From NCBI RefSeq assembly GCF_018128965.1, contig NZ_JAAEDH010000006.1, positions 1-64,000 of the forward strand: DNA of 64,000 nt, written 5' to 3'. The DNA comes from Plastoroseomonas arctica. GTDB taxonomy: Bacteria > Pseudomonadota > Alphaproteobacteria > Acetobacterales > Acetobacteraceae. Shown here in pieces: positions 1-8,299 of this stretch. The translations under genes were made by a program, and so were the position numbers. The first letter of the stretch is position 1. Each line of letters opens with the position of its first letter. The notes under the pieces were generated by a model. It worked only from the letters and a program-made list of their open reading frames with translations, did not search any database and was not told the DNA's origin.

Positions 1-1
1 C

Positions 2-1336
2 GCCGTGCCGCCGCGGGCGCAGGCACCGACGCCGCCCTCCGCGCCGGCCACCCCGCCGCCGGCTGTCCTCGCGCTGCCGCCGCCTGATGAGGCGCCCGCC
101 ATTCGCCGGCTGCGCGCCCTGTTCCCGGCCGACGTGCAGATGAGCTACCGCACGGCCACCGTGGTCGATGAGGCGAGCCAGCGCGTGCGCCTCGAAGGCG
201 TGACGCTGCGCCGCCCCGATTCGACCGTCACCTTCGACGACGTGACGGTCGAGGGCCAGACCGACACCGGTGTCCGCGATGCCGACCTGCGCGGCATCAC
301 CATCAGTGCCAACGGCACCCAGCTCTCGATGGCGCGCCTGCGCATCACCGGCCTCTCGATCCCGACTGCCGCCGGCGGCGCCGACCCGCAACCCGAGGAG
401 GTCACCCTCGATCGCCTCGCGGTCGAGGGCGTGCGCATGGACAGTGGTGCCGACGGGATCTACTCGCTTGCCGGCCTGATCATCGAGGATCTTGGCATCG
501 GGCGCAGCACGCGCGTGCGGCTAGAGAATTTCGGTGGCGAGCGCACGACGCCCACCGCGACCAACGGCTTCTCCCTCGCCCGCGCCGCGCTCAGCGGCAT
601 CGATGTCGCGACCTTCATTCGTGACATGCGCACCGCCGGTCGCGCGCAGCCGCAGGCCGGTCGCATCGAATTGACCGCCGAAGCCTTCACCTTCTCCGAT
701 GGCGGCCGCCCGGTCGGCAGCCTCGACAGCTTCCGTCTCGAATCCGACACCGATGCGGGCCAGAACGGCACCGGTCGCCTGGCGCTGCGCGGCTTCCGAA
801 TGGACGGCGTGCCACAGCTCGCGGCCGCCATCCGCCAGCTCGGCTATCAATCCCTGGTCGCGGATCTGACGATGGACGCGACCTTCCAGGCCACTGGCGG
901 CCTGCTCGGCGTGCCGGCGCTGGTGCTATCGGTCCCCGAGTATGGTCGCCTCACCTTCTCTGCGGATTTCGATCGCTTCGTGCCGGGCTCGCCCCCGGAA
1001 ACGATGATGACGGCGGTGCGCCTGGTCGGCCTGGGGGTACGCTATCGCGACGAAGGGCTTCTGGGGCGCGCGCTGCGCGCCCAGGCGCAGGAACAGCGCC
1101 TGACGGAAGCGCAGCTGCGCGAGCAACTGATCGGGATGGTGCGCGGCGGCGCCTCCGGGCCCGGGATGGCCGTGCTGCGCGACCCGGTGGAACGCTTCCT
1201 GCGCGGCCAAGCCAGTGAATTGGAGCTGACCGCGCGGCCGCCGCAGCCCATCCCCATTGCTGCTCTCAGCTCGACGCCGCCGCGCGACGCGGCGGATGCG
1301 CAGCGCCGCTTCGGGCTGAGTGCGACGGCGCGGTAG
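2..1336 (+). CDS. Hypothetical protein, 5' end outside window
   Basis: I do not recognise this gene. The reading frame is open from the first bases, and the first visible start (GTG at 5) leads straight into a Pro/Ala-rich stretch (about residues 1-30). Such a stretch usually follows a signal peptide, so the true start probably lies left of the window. The rest alternates short polar and hydrophobic strands (about residues 45-330), as in beta-rich, AsmA-like or surface-associated proteins, and ends in a charged helical tail. It is the only gene here left of the phage cluster and reads away from the window edge. Codon use is typical of the window. The coding call is firm; any function is not. 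Confidence 0.75.
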   Translation, partial: AVPPRAQAPTPPSAPATPPPAVLALPPPDEAPAIRRLRALFPADVQMSYRTATVVDEASQRVRLEGVTLRRPDSTVTFDDVTVEGQTDTGVRDADLRGITISANGTQLSMARLRITGLSIPTAAGGADPQPEEVTLDRLAVEGVRMDSGADGIYSLAGLIIEDLGIGRSTRVRLENFGGERTTPTATNGFSLARAALSGIDVATFIRDMRTAGRAQPQAGRIELTAEAFTFSDGGRPVGSLDSFRLESDTDAGQNGTGRLALRGFRMDGVPQLAAAIRQLGYQSLVADLTMDATFQATGGLLGVPALVLSVPEYGRLTFSADFDRFVPGSPPETMMTAVRLVGLGVRYRDEGLLGRALRAQAQEQRLTEAQLREQLIGMVRGGASGPGMAVLRDPVERFLRGQASELELTARPPQPIPIAALSSTPPRDAADAQRRFGLSATAR

Positions 1337-1405
1337 GCGTCTGGCCTCGATCACGGCCGGATCAGCCCTGGTCTGCGCCGTCGCTCGCTCGGCGCCCGGA
1401 CCACA

Positions 1406-1921
1406 TCAAGGCGCGCCGAGGCCGTCCAAGTAGACCCAGCTGCCACGAATCTTCATCGTGATCCCGCTCATTGTTCCCAAAACCGCCCCGACGGAAGCGA
1501 TCATCGTGCGGTCGAAGGCGGTGCCCATGCGCAGCTGAATGTGCTGCGACGTCATCTCTGCAGAACGAGCGAGGGCTACCGCGCCTGAAATGACCCCTGA
1601 CGCGACAGAGGCAATTTCGGCCAGATCTCGTTCTTCGTAATCGAATCTTGGTGACAGAAAAATCCAAACGATCCGGAGGATTTTACCATGGGTTGTCGGC
1701 CAGATATTAGAGTTTGCATGCATGATGGCATCGCATTGGCCAGACCGACTGAACGAAAAAATCCCGTATCGCGGATTTGGGGGATCTTCCAAGAGTATTT
1801 TTTCAACATGGGCCATCGCGAACGGCGAAAACGAATCAAAATTTTCACCGAGATCGACGCATTCTTGGCGCCATTGCGCTTGAATGTCTTTCCAGGATGA
1901 TCGAGTAACGCGAGAAAGCAT
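1406..1921 (-). CDS. Hypothetical protein, AT-rich compared with neighbours
   Basis: Unrecognised protein of about 171 residues. I prefer the ATG at 1921 because a GGGGAG ribosome site lies about 8 bases upstream; an ATG two codons earlier (1927) is almost on top of that site. The middle contains an acidic, amphipathic region and an Ala/Ser/Val-rich stretch. The C-terminal half reads like a small mixed alpha/beta domain. Base composition is clearly more AT-rich than the rest of the window and codon use is less biased, which suggests recent transfer. It lies at the downstream end of the phage-derived cluster and may be a cargo (moron) gene, or may not belong to it at all. Confidence 0.6.
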   Translation of the reverse strand: MLSRVTRSSWKDIQAQWRQECVDLGENFDSFSPFAMAHVEKILLEDPPNPRYGIFSFSRSGQCDAIMHANSNIWPTTHGKILRIVWIFLSPRFDYEERDLAEIASVASGVISGAVALARSAEMTSQHIQLRMGTAFDRTMIASVGAVLGTMSGITMKIRGSWVYLDGLGAP

Positions 1922-2003
1922 CAACATTTCTCCCCATTACGGTCGATCACCACGGCGCTCCGTCATTGAAAACATAGCCCCATTTTTACCATCATCCGAT
2001 CAC

Positions 2004-2354
2004 TCAAGCGATGCCCTTCGGAAATCGGTGAAGCCCGTCGGCACCCAACGGCAAATCATCCACCGATCGCACCGCACCCATCTGCAGCACGCCATAGAGA
2101 TGCGGGAACAGTCCGGCCCGCGACCCCGCCGGCTCGAACCGCAGAGCGTCACCCAGCGCCGCCACCTCTACCGCGACCAGTACCAGCCCCGCCTCACCGG
2201 CCCGGTGCTTTGCCGCACTCGCGCGCAGCTGGTCCGCCGTGGAGAAATGCAGGAACCCGTCGCGGACGTCATCCGCGCTGCCCGCATAATGACCGAGACG
2301 CTCCGCCTCGGCCCAATCCGCGCCGCGCACCATGGTGTAGATGATCGTGTCCAT
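2004..2354 (-). CDS. DUF952 family protein
   Basis: A 116-residue protein matching the DUF952 family by pattern: an N-terminal IIYTMVRGADW strand, a central DGFLHFSTADQL motif (about residues 32-43) and a C-terminal FPHLYG motif (about residues 83-88). The biochemical function of the family is not established; it is small and cytoplasmic. The ATG at 2354 lies 14 bases after the stop of the cell-wall hydrolase gene, so the two are probably co-transcribed. DUF952 genes are common on bacterial chromosomes and are not phage hallmarks. This one may therefore mark where host sequence resumes. Confidence 0.8.
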   Translation of the reverse strand: MDTIIYTMVRGADWAEAERLGHYAGSADDVRDGFLHFSTADQLRASAAKHRAGEAGLVLVAVEVAALGDALRFEPAGSRAGLFPHLYGVLQMGAVRSVDDLPLGADGLHRFPKGIA

Positions 2355-2368
2355 GAGCGCCGCGTAGC

Positions 2369-2809
2369 TCACATCGCCAGCCGATAGAAGACCAGGCCGC
2401 CGATCTCCGCCTCCGGCACCCGCCCCACCGCCCAGGCCGGCAACCGCTCCGCCGCGTGGTAGTGCGTCGCCCCACCCGTGGAATCGGGCAGGACGCCCGA
2501 GGCCGCGCGCGCCGCAATGCGCCGGCAGATCGCCAGCGCCATGTCGTCCTCGCCCAACGCTAACATCGGCGCATGGCGCGGATGCCGCGGATGCCAGCAC
2601 CCGAACTGGAACGGCGCCCGGCAAATGCCGCTCACCCCCCTGCCCCAATGCCGCGGCCCGTCCGGTGCGGCCACCATCCGAACCCGGTTGATGATCGCCG
2701 CCGCCACGCCCTCGATGGCGCGCACCGGTCGCTCCGCCGCCTCGCCCCACAAGGTCAGCGCCAATACCTCCACCGAAGTCGCGCTGCGCGCCTGCACCGC
2801 CGCCGACAT
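2369..2809 (-). CDS. SleB-type cell wall hydrolase (probable endolysin)
   Basis: A 146-residue protein of the SleB/Hydrolase_2 family, which cleaves the glycan strands of peptidoglycan. Visible signatures are the WGEA block with the likely catalytic Glu23, a central QFGCW segment (about residues 68-72) and the conserved THYHA motif near residues 115-119. No clear signal peptide is seen. The ATG at 2809 overlaps the stop of the upstream membrane-protein gene as TGATG, indicating translational coupling. A coupled small membrane protein plus hydrolase looks like a phage lysis pair (holin plus endolysin). A longer in-frame start at 2848 exists but would lie inside the upstream gene. SleB proteins also occur as host enzymes, so the lysis role is inferred from context. 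Confidence 0.82.
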   Translation of the reverse strand: MSAAVQARSATSVEVLALTLWGEAAERPVRAIEGVAAAIINRVRMVAAPDGPRHWGRGVSGICRAPFQFGCWHPRHPRHAPMLALGEDDMALAICRRIAARAASGVLPDSTGGATHYHAAERLPAWAVGRVPEAEIGGLVFYRLAM

Positions 2810-3135
2810 CAGCGCGCATCCTTCTTCGGCGAGGAACACGTCGCACACCCGCGCCCGATCTCGTTGATCTTGCTCTCGATCCGCAGCATGTGCTCCGATA
2901 GCCGCCGATCCACATCGCGGATCAGCGACAACGGCACATAGGTCCGCGCCACCTCCAGCTTGTAATCCGCCAGGTCCTCGCGCGTGCGGGTCAGGGCCTC
3001 AGCCCCACGCTCGTCAATCCGATCCGACCGATTCAAAAAATCCTGGCGCAACCCGTGAATCATCCAGAACAGGCCAGCGGCCACCGGAATCTCCACGAAC
3101 CTGACCCAGGACGCAGGATCAAACTCCACAGCCAT
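2809..3135 (-). CDS. Small membrane-anchored protein, possible holin or spanin-like
   Basis: A 108-residue protein with one hydrophobic segment near the N-terminus (about residues 12-28), then a long charged helical region (about residues 30-95) with a coiled-coil look. It ends in two cysteines and a Lys-rich tail. I do not recognise a named family. Size, single membrane segment and TGATG coupling to the cell-wall hydrolase suggest a lysis accessory protein. A single-span protein with a cytoplasmic or periplasmic coil could equally be a regulator of the hydrolase. The ATG at 3135 was chosen because the sequence upstream in this frame does not look like protein. Confidence 0.65.
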   Translation of the reverse strand: MAVEFDPASWVRFVEIPVAAGLFWMIHGLRQDFLNRSDRIDERGAEALTRTREDLADYKLEVARTYVPLSLIRDVDRRLSEHMLRIESKINEIGRGCATCSSPKKDAR

Positions 3136-3162
3136 GACGCGAACCCTTCTTTCTGAGGTGAC

Positions 3163-3417
3163 TTGAAGCGCGAAAGGCCCGGCCCCACCCTGCGAATGAT
3201 GTGGACCGAGCCCTACCTGGAAACCTGCTGCCGATCGGCGCTGCACCGCCTGACCCTGGTCGCCGACCACGGCCGGCCGCCCGGGCTCAAGGACGGCCCC
3301 TGCCTCGACCGCCTCACCAACCTCGGCCTCGCCCACCCCCGCCCCGACGGCCGGTACGAGATCACCGACCCCGGCCGAGCGCGCCACGCGACGGAAGTGC
3401 TGAAGGCGGTGGGGTAG
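3163..3417 (+). CDS. Small winged-helix-like hypothetical protein
   Basis: An 84-residue protein on the strand opposite the phage structural genes. The C-terminal half (about residues 46-82) has the spacing of a winged helix: a helix ending in LGL, a DGRY turn-strand, then an ITDPGRARHA helix. This is a pattern inference only. The likely start is TTG at 3163 with GAGG just upstream; two adjacent ATGs at 3193 and 3196 are alternatives without a visible ribosome site. Only 27 bases separate it from the divergent membrane-protein gene, so their promoters must overlap. It could regulate the lysis genes, but nothing direct shows this. Confidence 0.5.
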   Translation: MKRERPGPTLRMMWTEPYLETCCRSALHRLTLVADHGRPPGLKDGPCLDRLTNLGLAHPRPDGRYEITDPGRARHATEVLKAVG

Positions 3418-3427
3418 AGAGCAAGGC

Positions 3428-3723
3428 AAGCAAGGCGGGGGGCTTTGCCCCCTCGACCCCCGCCAGGAGCCTGTGGCCCCTGGACCCCCCTTTGTTCGTT
3501 TTTGGGTTGGGGTAGGGCTGGGACTTCATCGATGGTGCGCCGGGGTGGGGAGGGGGCGCGTCTAGGGCGTTCCCGTGACAGGGGAGTTCGCTGCGCCCCC
3601 TCCCCACCCCGACACGCCTCCGGCGAGCCTCAAACCCCTTCCCAAAACCGAGAACCAACAAATGGAGGTCGAGGATCGACACGATCCTGGCGGGGTCCAG
3701 GGGCAGAGCCCCTGGCCTTGCTT
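3428..3723. repeat. Inverted pair of GC-rich hairpin repeats in a 314-base gene gap
   Basis: The gap between the small winged-helix-like gene and the terminase stop carries two related repeat units in opposite orientation. Both outer ends read AAGCAAGGC (3428-3436, and its complement at 3715-3723). Each unit continues with a short GC hairpin, a CTGGACCCC motif and a TTTGTT(C/G)GTTTTTGGG-like tract. At the centre is a perfect 19-base inverted repeat (3541-3559 with 3593-3611) around a 33-base loop. It looks like a REP/BIME-type intergenic element. It may also terminate transcription from both sides, since the genes converge here. No protein-coding signal is seen. Confidence 0.7.
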
Positions 3724-3731
3724 TCTTTCTC

Positions 3732-5156
3732 CTACCCCCCCCGCCAGTCAGCACTCCGCGGCATGGGCGCCGCGCGGGCCAGGCGGACGGGTTCGGCCAG
3801 GAGGCAGCCCGCAACCGCGTCCAGGGCGTCGTCGGGTTGGTTGGGGGCTCCGGGGCGCCATTCGGACATTTCGGTCGGGAAGGGCGTTTGCCAGAGGCTG
3901 GTGTGGGCGTGGAGGCGCCGCGCTGCGAGTGCGGGTTCAATGGCGCCGAGGATGCGATCGTCCTTGGCGCGTCGGTTCGCGTGGTCGAGCACGGTGCAGG
4001 CAGCGCCGGCGCGGGCGAGTTCCCGGCGCAGCAGGGCGGGCAGGAATTTCCCGATACCGTTGGTCTCGATGCGGATGATGGGCAGCAGGAGGTCTCGGGC
4101 GATCTGGGCCACCTGGCGGCATTGCTGGGTGGCGGGGTCGTCCGCGGCGTCCGGGTCCACCGCGAGGTAGGCGATGCGGTGGAGGAAGTGGGCGCCCTCG
4201 GCGTCCGAATACAGCGCGGCAAGGACGGAGGCATCGCCTCCCGTTCGGCCGAAGGCGGGGTCCCAGAAGGCGCCGCCGGCGACCAGGCGGCGGCCGAGCA
4301 GCGTCAGCGTCGGGCGGCCGTGGACTTCGGCGTAAAGGGGTTCTTCGGCGTAGCGGATGAGGGCGGCGGGGTCGAGGCGGACGGCGGTTTCGTCCACCGC
4401 CTGGAGGAGCATCTGGCGGCGGAACTGGGTAGGGCCGACGCGGTCGCGCAGCGTGGCGATGGCGTCGGGCGGGAAGCGTTCGGGCCAGGCGCTGCGGCCG
4501 GCGGCGTCGGTGATGGGGATGGTCAGGCGCCGGTAGCCGCGGAGGTAGGCGTTGGGCTTGTAGAGGCTGTCGGCGGTGTGCGGGGTGCCGACGAACAGCA
4601 GCGTGCCGGTGGGGGTCAGGACGAATTCGGTTTCCGCCAAACGGTCGCGCAGCTCCTCGCGCTTGGCGGCGGTGTCGCAATTGCCGGCGACTTCGACGTC
4701 GTCGCAGATGACGAGTTCGGCGCGGTCGCCGGTGATGTTGCCGCCGATGCCCTGGGCGCGCATGGACGCGTCGCGCAGGGCACCGTCGCGGGCCACCGTG
4801 AAGCGGTCCGACGCCCAGGCATCGGCATTGCCGGGGATGAGGTGGGCACACAGCGGGTGGCGTTCGATGATGCGGCGGACATGGGTCACCATCTTGCCGG
4901 CGAGCATCTGGTCGGCGGCCAGCACCAGGATGCGCGTCTCCGGCCGCCGCGCGAGCAGCCAGGCGGACCACAGGCCGATGAGCGTGGACTTGCCGCAGCC
5001 GCGGAAGGCGGTCAGAGCCAGGCGCCGGTCGCCGGCCGCATCGCGCGCCATGAACCACCGCGCGATGCGGCGGTGGAGTGCGGGTGTGGCGAGCGTGTGG
5101 GCGTGATTCCAGATCCAGAGGAATTCGAGAAACTCACTCGTCCTTTGCGGACTCAT
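3732..5156 (-). CDS. Phage terminase large subunit
   Basis: A 474-residue DNA-packaging motor. The ATPase domain has Walker A FRGCGKST (51-58) and Walker B LVICDDVE (148-155), followed by a coupling segment GTLLFVGTPH (184-193). The C-terminal RNase H-like nuclease domain shows the expected acidic residues: Asp299 in FWDPAFG, Glu364 in IRIETNG and the DDALDAVAG motif (442-450). Both active sites appear intact, so packaging could still work. Length is slightly short of T7-type TerL (about 580) but complete. Its start overlaps the end of the small gene in the TerS position by 23 bases. It is the last of the head and tail genes before the repeat-filled gap. Confidence 0.93.
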   Translation of the reverse strand: MSPQRTSEFLEFLWIWNHAHTLATPALHRRIARWFMARDAAGDRRLALTAFRGCGKSTLIGLWSAWLLARRPETRILVLAADQMLAGKMVTHVRRIIERHPLCAHLIPGNADAWASDRFTVARDGALRDASMRAQGIGGNITGDRAELVICDDVEVAGNCDTAAKREELRDRLAETEFVLTPTGTLLFVGTPHTADSLYKPNAYLRGYRRLTIPITDAAGRSAWPERFPPDAIATLRDRVGPTQFRRQMLLQAVDETAVRLDPAALIRYAEEPLYAEVHGRPTLTLLGRRLVAGGAFWDPAFGRTGGDASVLAALYSDAEGAHFLHRIAYLAVDPDAADDPATQQCRQVAQIARDLLLPIIRIETNGIGKFLPALLRRELARAGAACTVLDHANRRAKDDRILGAIEPALAARRLHAHTSLWQTPFPTEMSEWRPGAPNQPDDALDAVAGCLLAEPVRLARAAPMPRSADWRGG

Positions 5157-5466
5157 CGATGTCCTGCTCCTCTTCGTGGGTCAGGGCGAGGGCGCGGCGC
5201 GCTTCCGCGAGGATGGCGGCGGCGCCGGCGTCGCGCGGGATGTCGGGGTTGAGCAGGCGAGCGACCTTGACCAGCTGCTCGCGATGGCCGAGCGCGGCGC
5301 GGCCGGCATTGTGGCGGGCGATGAAGGCCTTGGCGTCGGTATCCTCCTCGACGGGGGCGGTGGCGGCCATGAAGCGTTCGTATTCGCCGATGACCTTGGC
5401 GAGCGCGGCGTTGAGGTCGGGCGCCGGGCGCGGCTGAGCGGGCACCAGGGCCTGGCGCGGCTTCAT
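5134..5466 (-). CDS. Small protein in the terminase small-subunit position
   Basis: A 110-residue, mostly helical, acidic protein without a motif I can name. In T7-like phages the gene between the tail fibre and TerL encodes the small terminase subunit, which recognises DNA for packaging; the position here is the same, so TerS is the working call. Its ATG overlaps the tailspike stop as ATGA (5463-5466), and its 3' end overlaps the TerL start by 23 bases, so all three are translationally linked. An obvious helix-turn-helix is not visible, which leaves room for non-specific (headful) DNA recognition or another role. Confidence 0.7.
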   Translation of the reverse strand: MKPRQALVPAQPRPAPDLNAALAKVIGEYERFMAATAPVEEDTDAKAFIARHNAGRAALGHREQLVKVARLLNPDIPRDAGAAAILAEARRALALTHEEEQDIDESAKDE

Positions 5467-7742
5467 GCTTTCACGACGCGGCCGCGCACGATCCCGGCGC
5501 CCAGGTCGATCGCGGCGGCGGAGCGGTTCCAGGCGGTGACGGTGACGATGTCCGTCGCCCCCACCTGGGCGAGGAAGACCACGCCCGAGGTGGCGAGCGA
5601 GAAGCTGGCCGAGGCGAAGTCGCCCGGCCGCGCGCCGGTGAGCGGCAGGTTGAACTGCGTGGTGCCATCGGCCGCGATGGAGGGCGGGTCCCAGGACTGC
5701 TCGGCGGTCAGCTCGCGCGCGCCATGCGGCAGGTCCGGCTGGCCGAACAGGACCGAGGGCGCGAAGCCGGGGTCGCAGGCCAGCGACATCGCGCGCACCT
5801 CATAGTCGCGGCCGATCCGGGCCACGCCGATGATCGCGTAGGCCACCTGCGGGGCGAGGCGGACGACCTGGCGGCGGGTGAGATCCGCGTCGGTCATGTC
5901 GACATTGCCCTGCCACCATTTGGCGGCCGCGTTCCAGATGAGCGCCTGGCCGGAGGCGGTGACCATGGTGCCGTCGGCATCGGTGAGCAGGGTCATGTTG
6001 GCGTCGAAGCACTGCACGATCATGCGCGGGTCATCGGCATCGATGACGAGGGCGAATTCGCGGCAGGCGTGGGCATCGGCGACGAAGCCCAAGCCGCGCC
6101 CGACGGTCAGGATCACGCCACGATCGGTGAAGGTGAAGTTCGACAAGCCGGGAAAGGCGTAGCCCGCGAGTGCGGTGGGCGAGCCGGCGACATTCGAAGA
6201 GAGGCAGGCGAGTTTTTCAAAACCCCATTCGGTGTTGGACCAGCGGATGCGCGCCGCGCGCAGGCAGGGCACGGATGCGACGGTACGGCTCGCCTCACGA
6301 AAGGCCGCGCCCTGGTGATAGGTGCGCACGACGGCGCCGACGCGGGTGACGCCCACGTAGTCGACCGAGACATTGTAGGCCTGGCTCGCCCAGGCGATTT
6401 CGTAGACATGGTCCTGCGCCGGGCCGGTGTGGCGCGCGACGTAGGGCGAGCATCCCTCCATCCGGATGGCGCGCGCCCAGACCGCGCGTGAGGAGACCTG
6501 GCACAGGAAGGGAATGCCGCTGATCGGGCGGCCCTCGGCCTGCAGCTCAAAGCCGGGCGCGTCGAAGATGTGGCGGTTGTGCGCGATGTAGGCGCCCGGC
6601 TCGGCGGACAGGCGGATGCCATAGCGATCCTGCGTCGGGTAGAGCGAGGAGGCGATGGCGAAGTGGCCGCCATAATAGCGCACGGATGTGTTCCACGCCG
6701 CGGCGGTCGCAGTGTGGATGTCGAGGCCGATCTTGTTGTTGATGATGCGGCCAAGCTGGAGCGTGGAGTCCTCGAAGCCGCGCTCCTCGCCGAGCGTGCG
6801 GATGCCGATGGTGAAGCCCTCGACCTGGCGGATTTCGATCTGCGTCGCGTCCATGTTGCGCAGCACCAGGCCGATATCGCCCTCGTTGGTCCAATCGGAG
6901 ATCGCGGCGCGGATGACGCGCAGGCCGTGGTAGAATTTGGTCGCGTTTCGCGTGGCGCTGCCGTCGCCGATGGTGAGCGCGGTGGTGCCGGCCGGGCCGG
7001 CATAGACGATCGCGCCACGCATGATCATGCCTGCGGCGGCACCGGGCAGGACCAGCGGCTGGGTCGCGCGGTGGCTGCCTTCGCCGATCACCAGAAAGCG
7101 CCCGGCGGCGGCGGCGGCGTTCATCGCGGCCTGGAGCGCGGGCGTGTCGTCGGTGACGCCATCGCCCACGGCGCCGAAATCCCGCGTCGAGAGGGATTGC
7201 GAGAGCTTGTCCTCGACGGTCGTGGGGATCGCACCCGTGAAGGGCGCGGTCAGAAGCGTGGAGTTGCGGTCGAACAGCGTGATCGCACCGACGCTGTCAA
7301 AGCCGAGCACGCGGTTTGCCCGCGCACCGCGCAGCGGCAGGGTGGTGGTCGCACTGCCTTCGGCGGGGTCGAAGCGGAGCGTGTCGCTGACGTCGGCAGC
7401 CACGTCCTGCATGGCCGCGATCTGGTAGTCGAGCTCATCGTTCAGGGCGCTCGCGCGGAGGATCGCGTTGTCCTGGAAATCCGTGGTGCGCGAGATGCGC
7501 AGCCGGCGGCGCAGCGCCAGCCGCGTGCCCGGCAGCGGCGGTTCGACGAACCGAACCGTGCCGCCCTCGGAGAGACCCGCGCCGACCACTTCGAAGCCAC
7601 CGTTCAGCGGCACGCCGTTGACGCGCAGCTCCAGATCCTCCTCGACGAAGATCGGGAAGGGGAAGGTGAAATCGGCCTGGATGCCGTCGGCGACATACTG
7701 CACGCGCGGCGCGATATCGCCGATGGTGATGTGCTCGGACAT
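5463..7742 (-). CDS. Phage tailspike/tail fibre with pectate-lyase-like beta-helix
   Basis: A 759-residue protein. The first 150 residues resemble the T7 tail fibre N-terminal domain that docks on the tail tube (VQYVADGIQADFTFPFPIF, then a stretch of short strands). Around residues 180-215 comes the DFGAVGDGVTDD motif that opens pectate-lyase-superfamily right-handed beta-helix spikes, followed by a long repeat of short strands. The C-terminal 250 residues look like a receptor-binding or capping region. The role is host surface binding and possibly polysaccharide degradation. It lies between the gp14-like gene and the TerS-position gene, as in T7. It shares the DFGAVGDG start-of-helix motif with the orphan spike at 59936. 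Confidence 0.87.
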   Translation of the reverse strand: MSEHITIGDIAPRVQYVADGIQADFTFPFPIFVEEDLELRVNGVPLNGGFEVVGAGLSEGGTVRFVEPPLPGTRLALRRRLRISRTTDFQDNAILRASALNDELDYQIAAMQDVAADVSDTLRFDPAEGSATTTLPLRGARANRVLGFDSVGAITLFDRNSTLLTAPFTGAIPTTVEDKLSQSLSTRDFGAVGDGVTDDTPALQAAMNAAAAAGRFLVIGEGSHRATQPLVLPGAAAGMIMRGAIVYAGPAGTTALTIGDGSATRNATKFYHGLRVIRAAISDWTNEGDIGLVLRNMDATQIEIRQVEGFTIGIRTLGEERGFEDSTLQLGRIINNKIGLDIHTATAAAWNTSVRYYGGHFAIASSLYPTQDRYGIRLSAEPGAYIAHNRHIFDAPGFELQAEGRPISGIPFLCQVSSRAVWARAIRMEGCSPYVARHTGPAQDHVYEIAWASQAYNVSVDYVGVTRVGAVVRTYHQGAAFREASRTVASVPCLRAARIRWSNTEWGFEKLACLSSNVAGSPTALAGYAFPGLSNFTFTDRGVILTVGRGLGFVADAHACREFALVIDADDPRMIVQCFDANMTLLTDADGTMVTASGQALIWNAAAKWWQGNVDMTDADLTRRQVVRLAPQVAYAIIGVARIGRDYEVRAMSLACDPGFAPSVLFGQPDLPHGARELTAEQSWDPPSIAADGTTQFNLPLTGARPGDFASASFSLATSGVVFLAQVGATDIVTVTAWNRSAAAIDLGAGIVRGRVVKA

Positions 7743-7768
7743 GGGTTTCTCCGGTGGGTCGCGGGGGC

Positions 7769-8299
7769 TCAGCCGAGCAGGTTGCGGGCGAGCGCGCCGA
7801 CGCTGTTGCCGAGGGTCAGGTAGTTGGGCGACGCAATCGAGCTGGTGGCGAAGGACCCGCTGGCGGGCTGGAGCAGGCTGCGGCGATTGGCCGCGAGGCG
7901 GGCATTGAGCAGCGCGGAATCCTGCGCGTCGCTTGCAGCCGCATCCTGTTGCAGGCCATCGACCAGCGCCTGGGCGGAACCGCCGGAGGGATCCACGCCG
8001 CCCGCGGCGAGCCGCGCGCGCGCCTGGGCGATGGTGCGCTTGAGCGTCGCGTCGCGCTGGGCGCGGCTGGCTTCATCGGCCAGGCGCAGCTGCTCGGCGC
8101 GGGCCGCCTCATCGGCGACGGTCGCGGCGTTGCGGACGTCCACCTGCGCCTGGCGTTCCGCGACCTGCGCTGCCTGCTGCACCGCCTGCTGGCGCTGCGC
8201 TTCCTTCTGGCGCTTCTCGGCGTCCTGCTTCTGCTGGACCTGCCCGTAGATGCTGGCACCGGCGCCGATGACGCTGGCCAGCGATGCGATCTGTGCCAT
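7769..8299 (-). CDS. Internal-virion-protein-like, gp14 position
   Basis: A 176-residue protein with a hydrophobic Gly/Ala-rich N-terminus (about residues 2-20), a long Gln/Ala/Arg-rich coiled coil (about 22-110) and a Ser-rich tail. T7 gp14, the outer-membrane part of the DNA ejection channel, has similar size and layout and the same place after the tail tubular B gene, so I call it gp14-like by position and shape rather than by motif. The ATG at 8299 overlaps the previous stop as TGATG; a TTG one codon earlier is possible. The much larger ejection proteins gp15 and gp16 that should follow are missing. Confidence 0.7.
   Translation of the reverse strand: MAQIASLASVIGAGASIYGQVQQKQDAEKRQKEAQRQQAVQQAAQVAERQAQVDVRNAATVADEAARAEQLRLADEASRAQRDATLKRTIAQARARLAAGGVDPSGGSAQALVDGLQQDAAASDAQDSALLNARLAANRRSLLQPASGSFATSSIASPNYLTLGNSVGALARNLLG

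Noticed and set aside
3837-5252. Long plus-strand open frame opposite the terminase
   Set aside because: It is antisense to a clearly conserved terminase, is Gly/Ala/Arg-rich and has no ribosome site; a GC-driven shadow.
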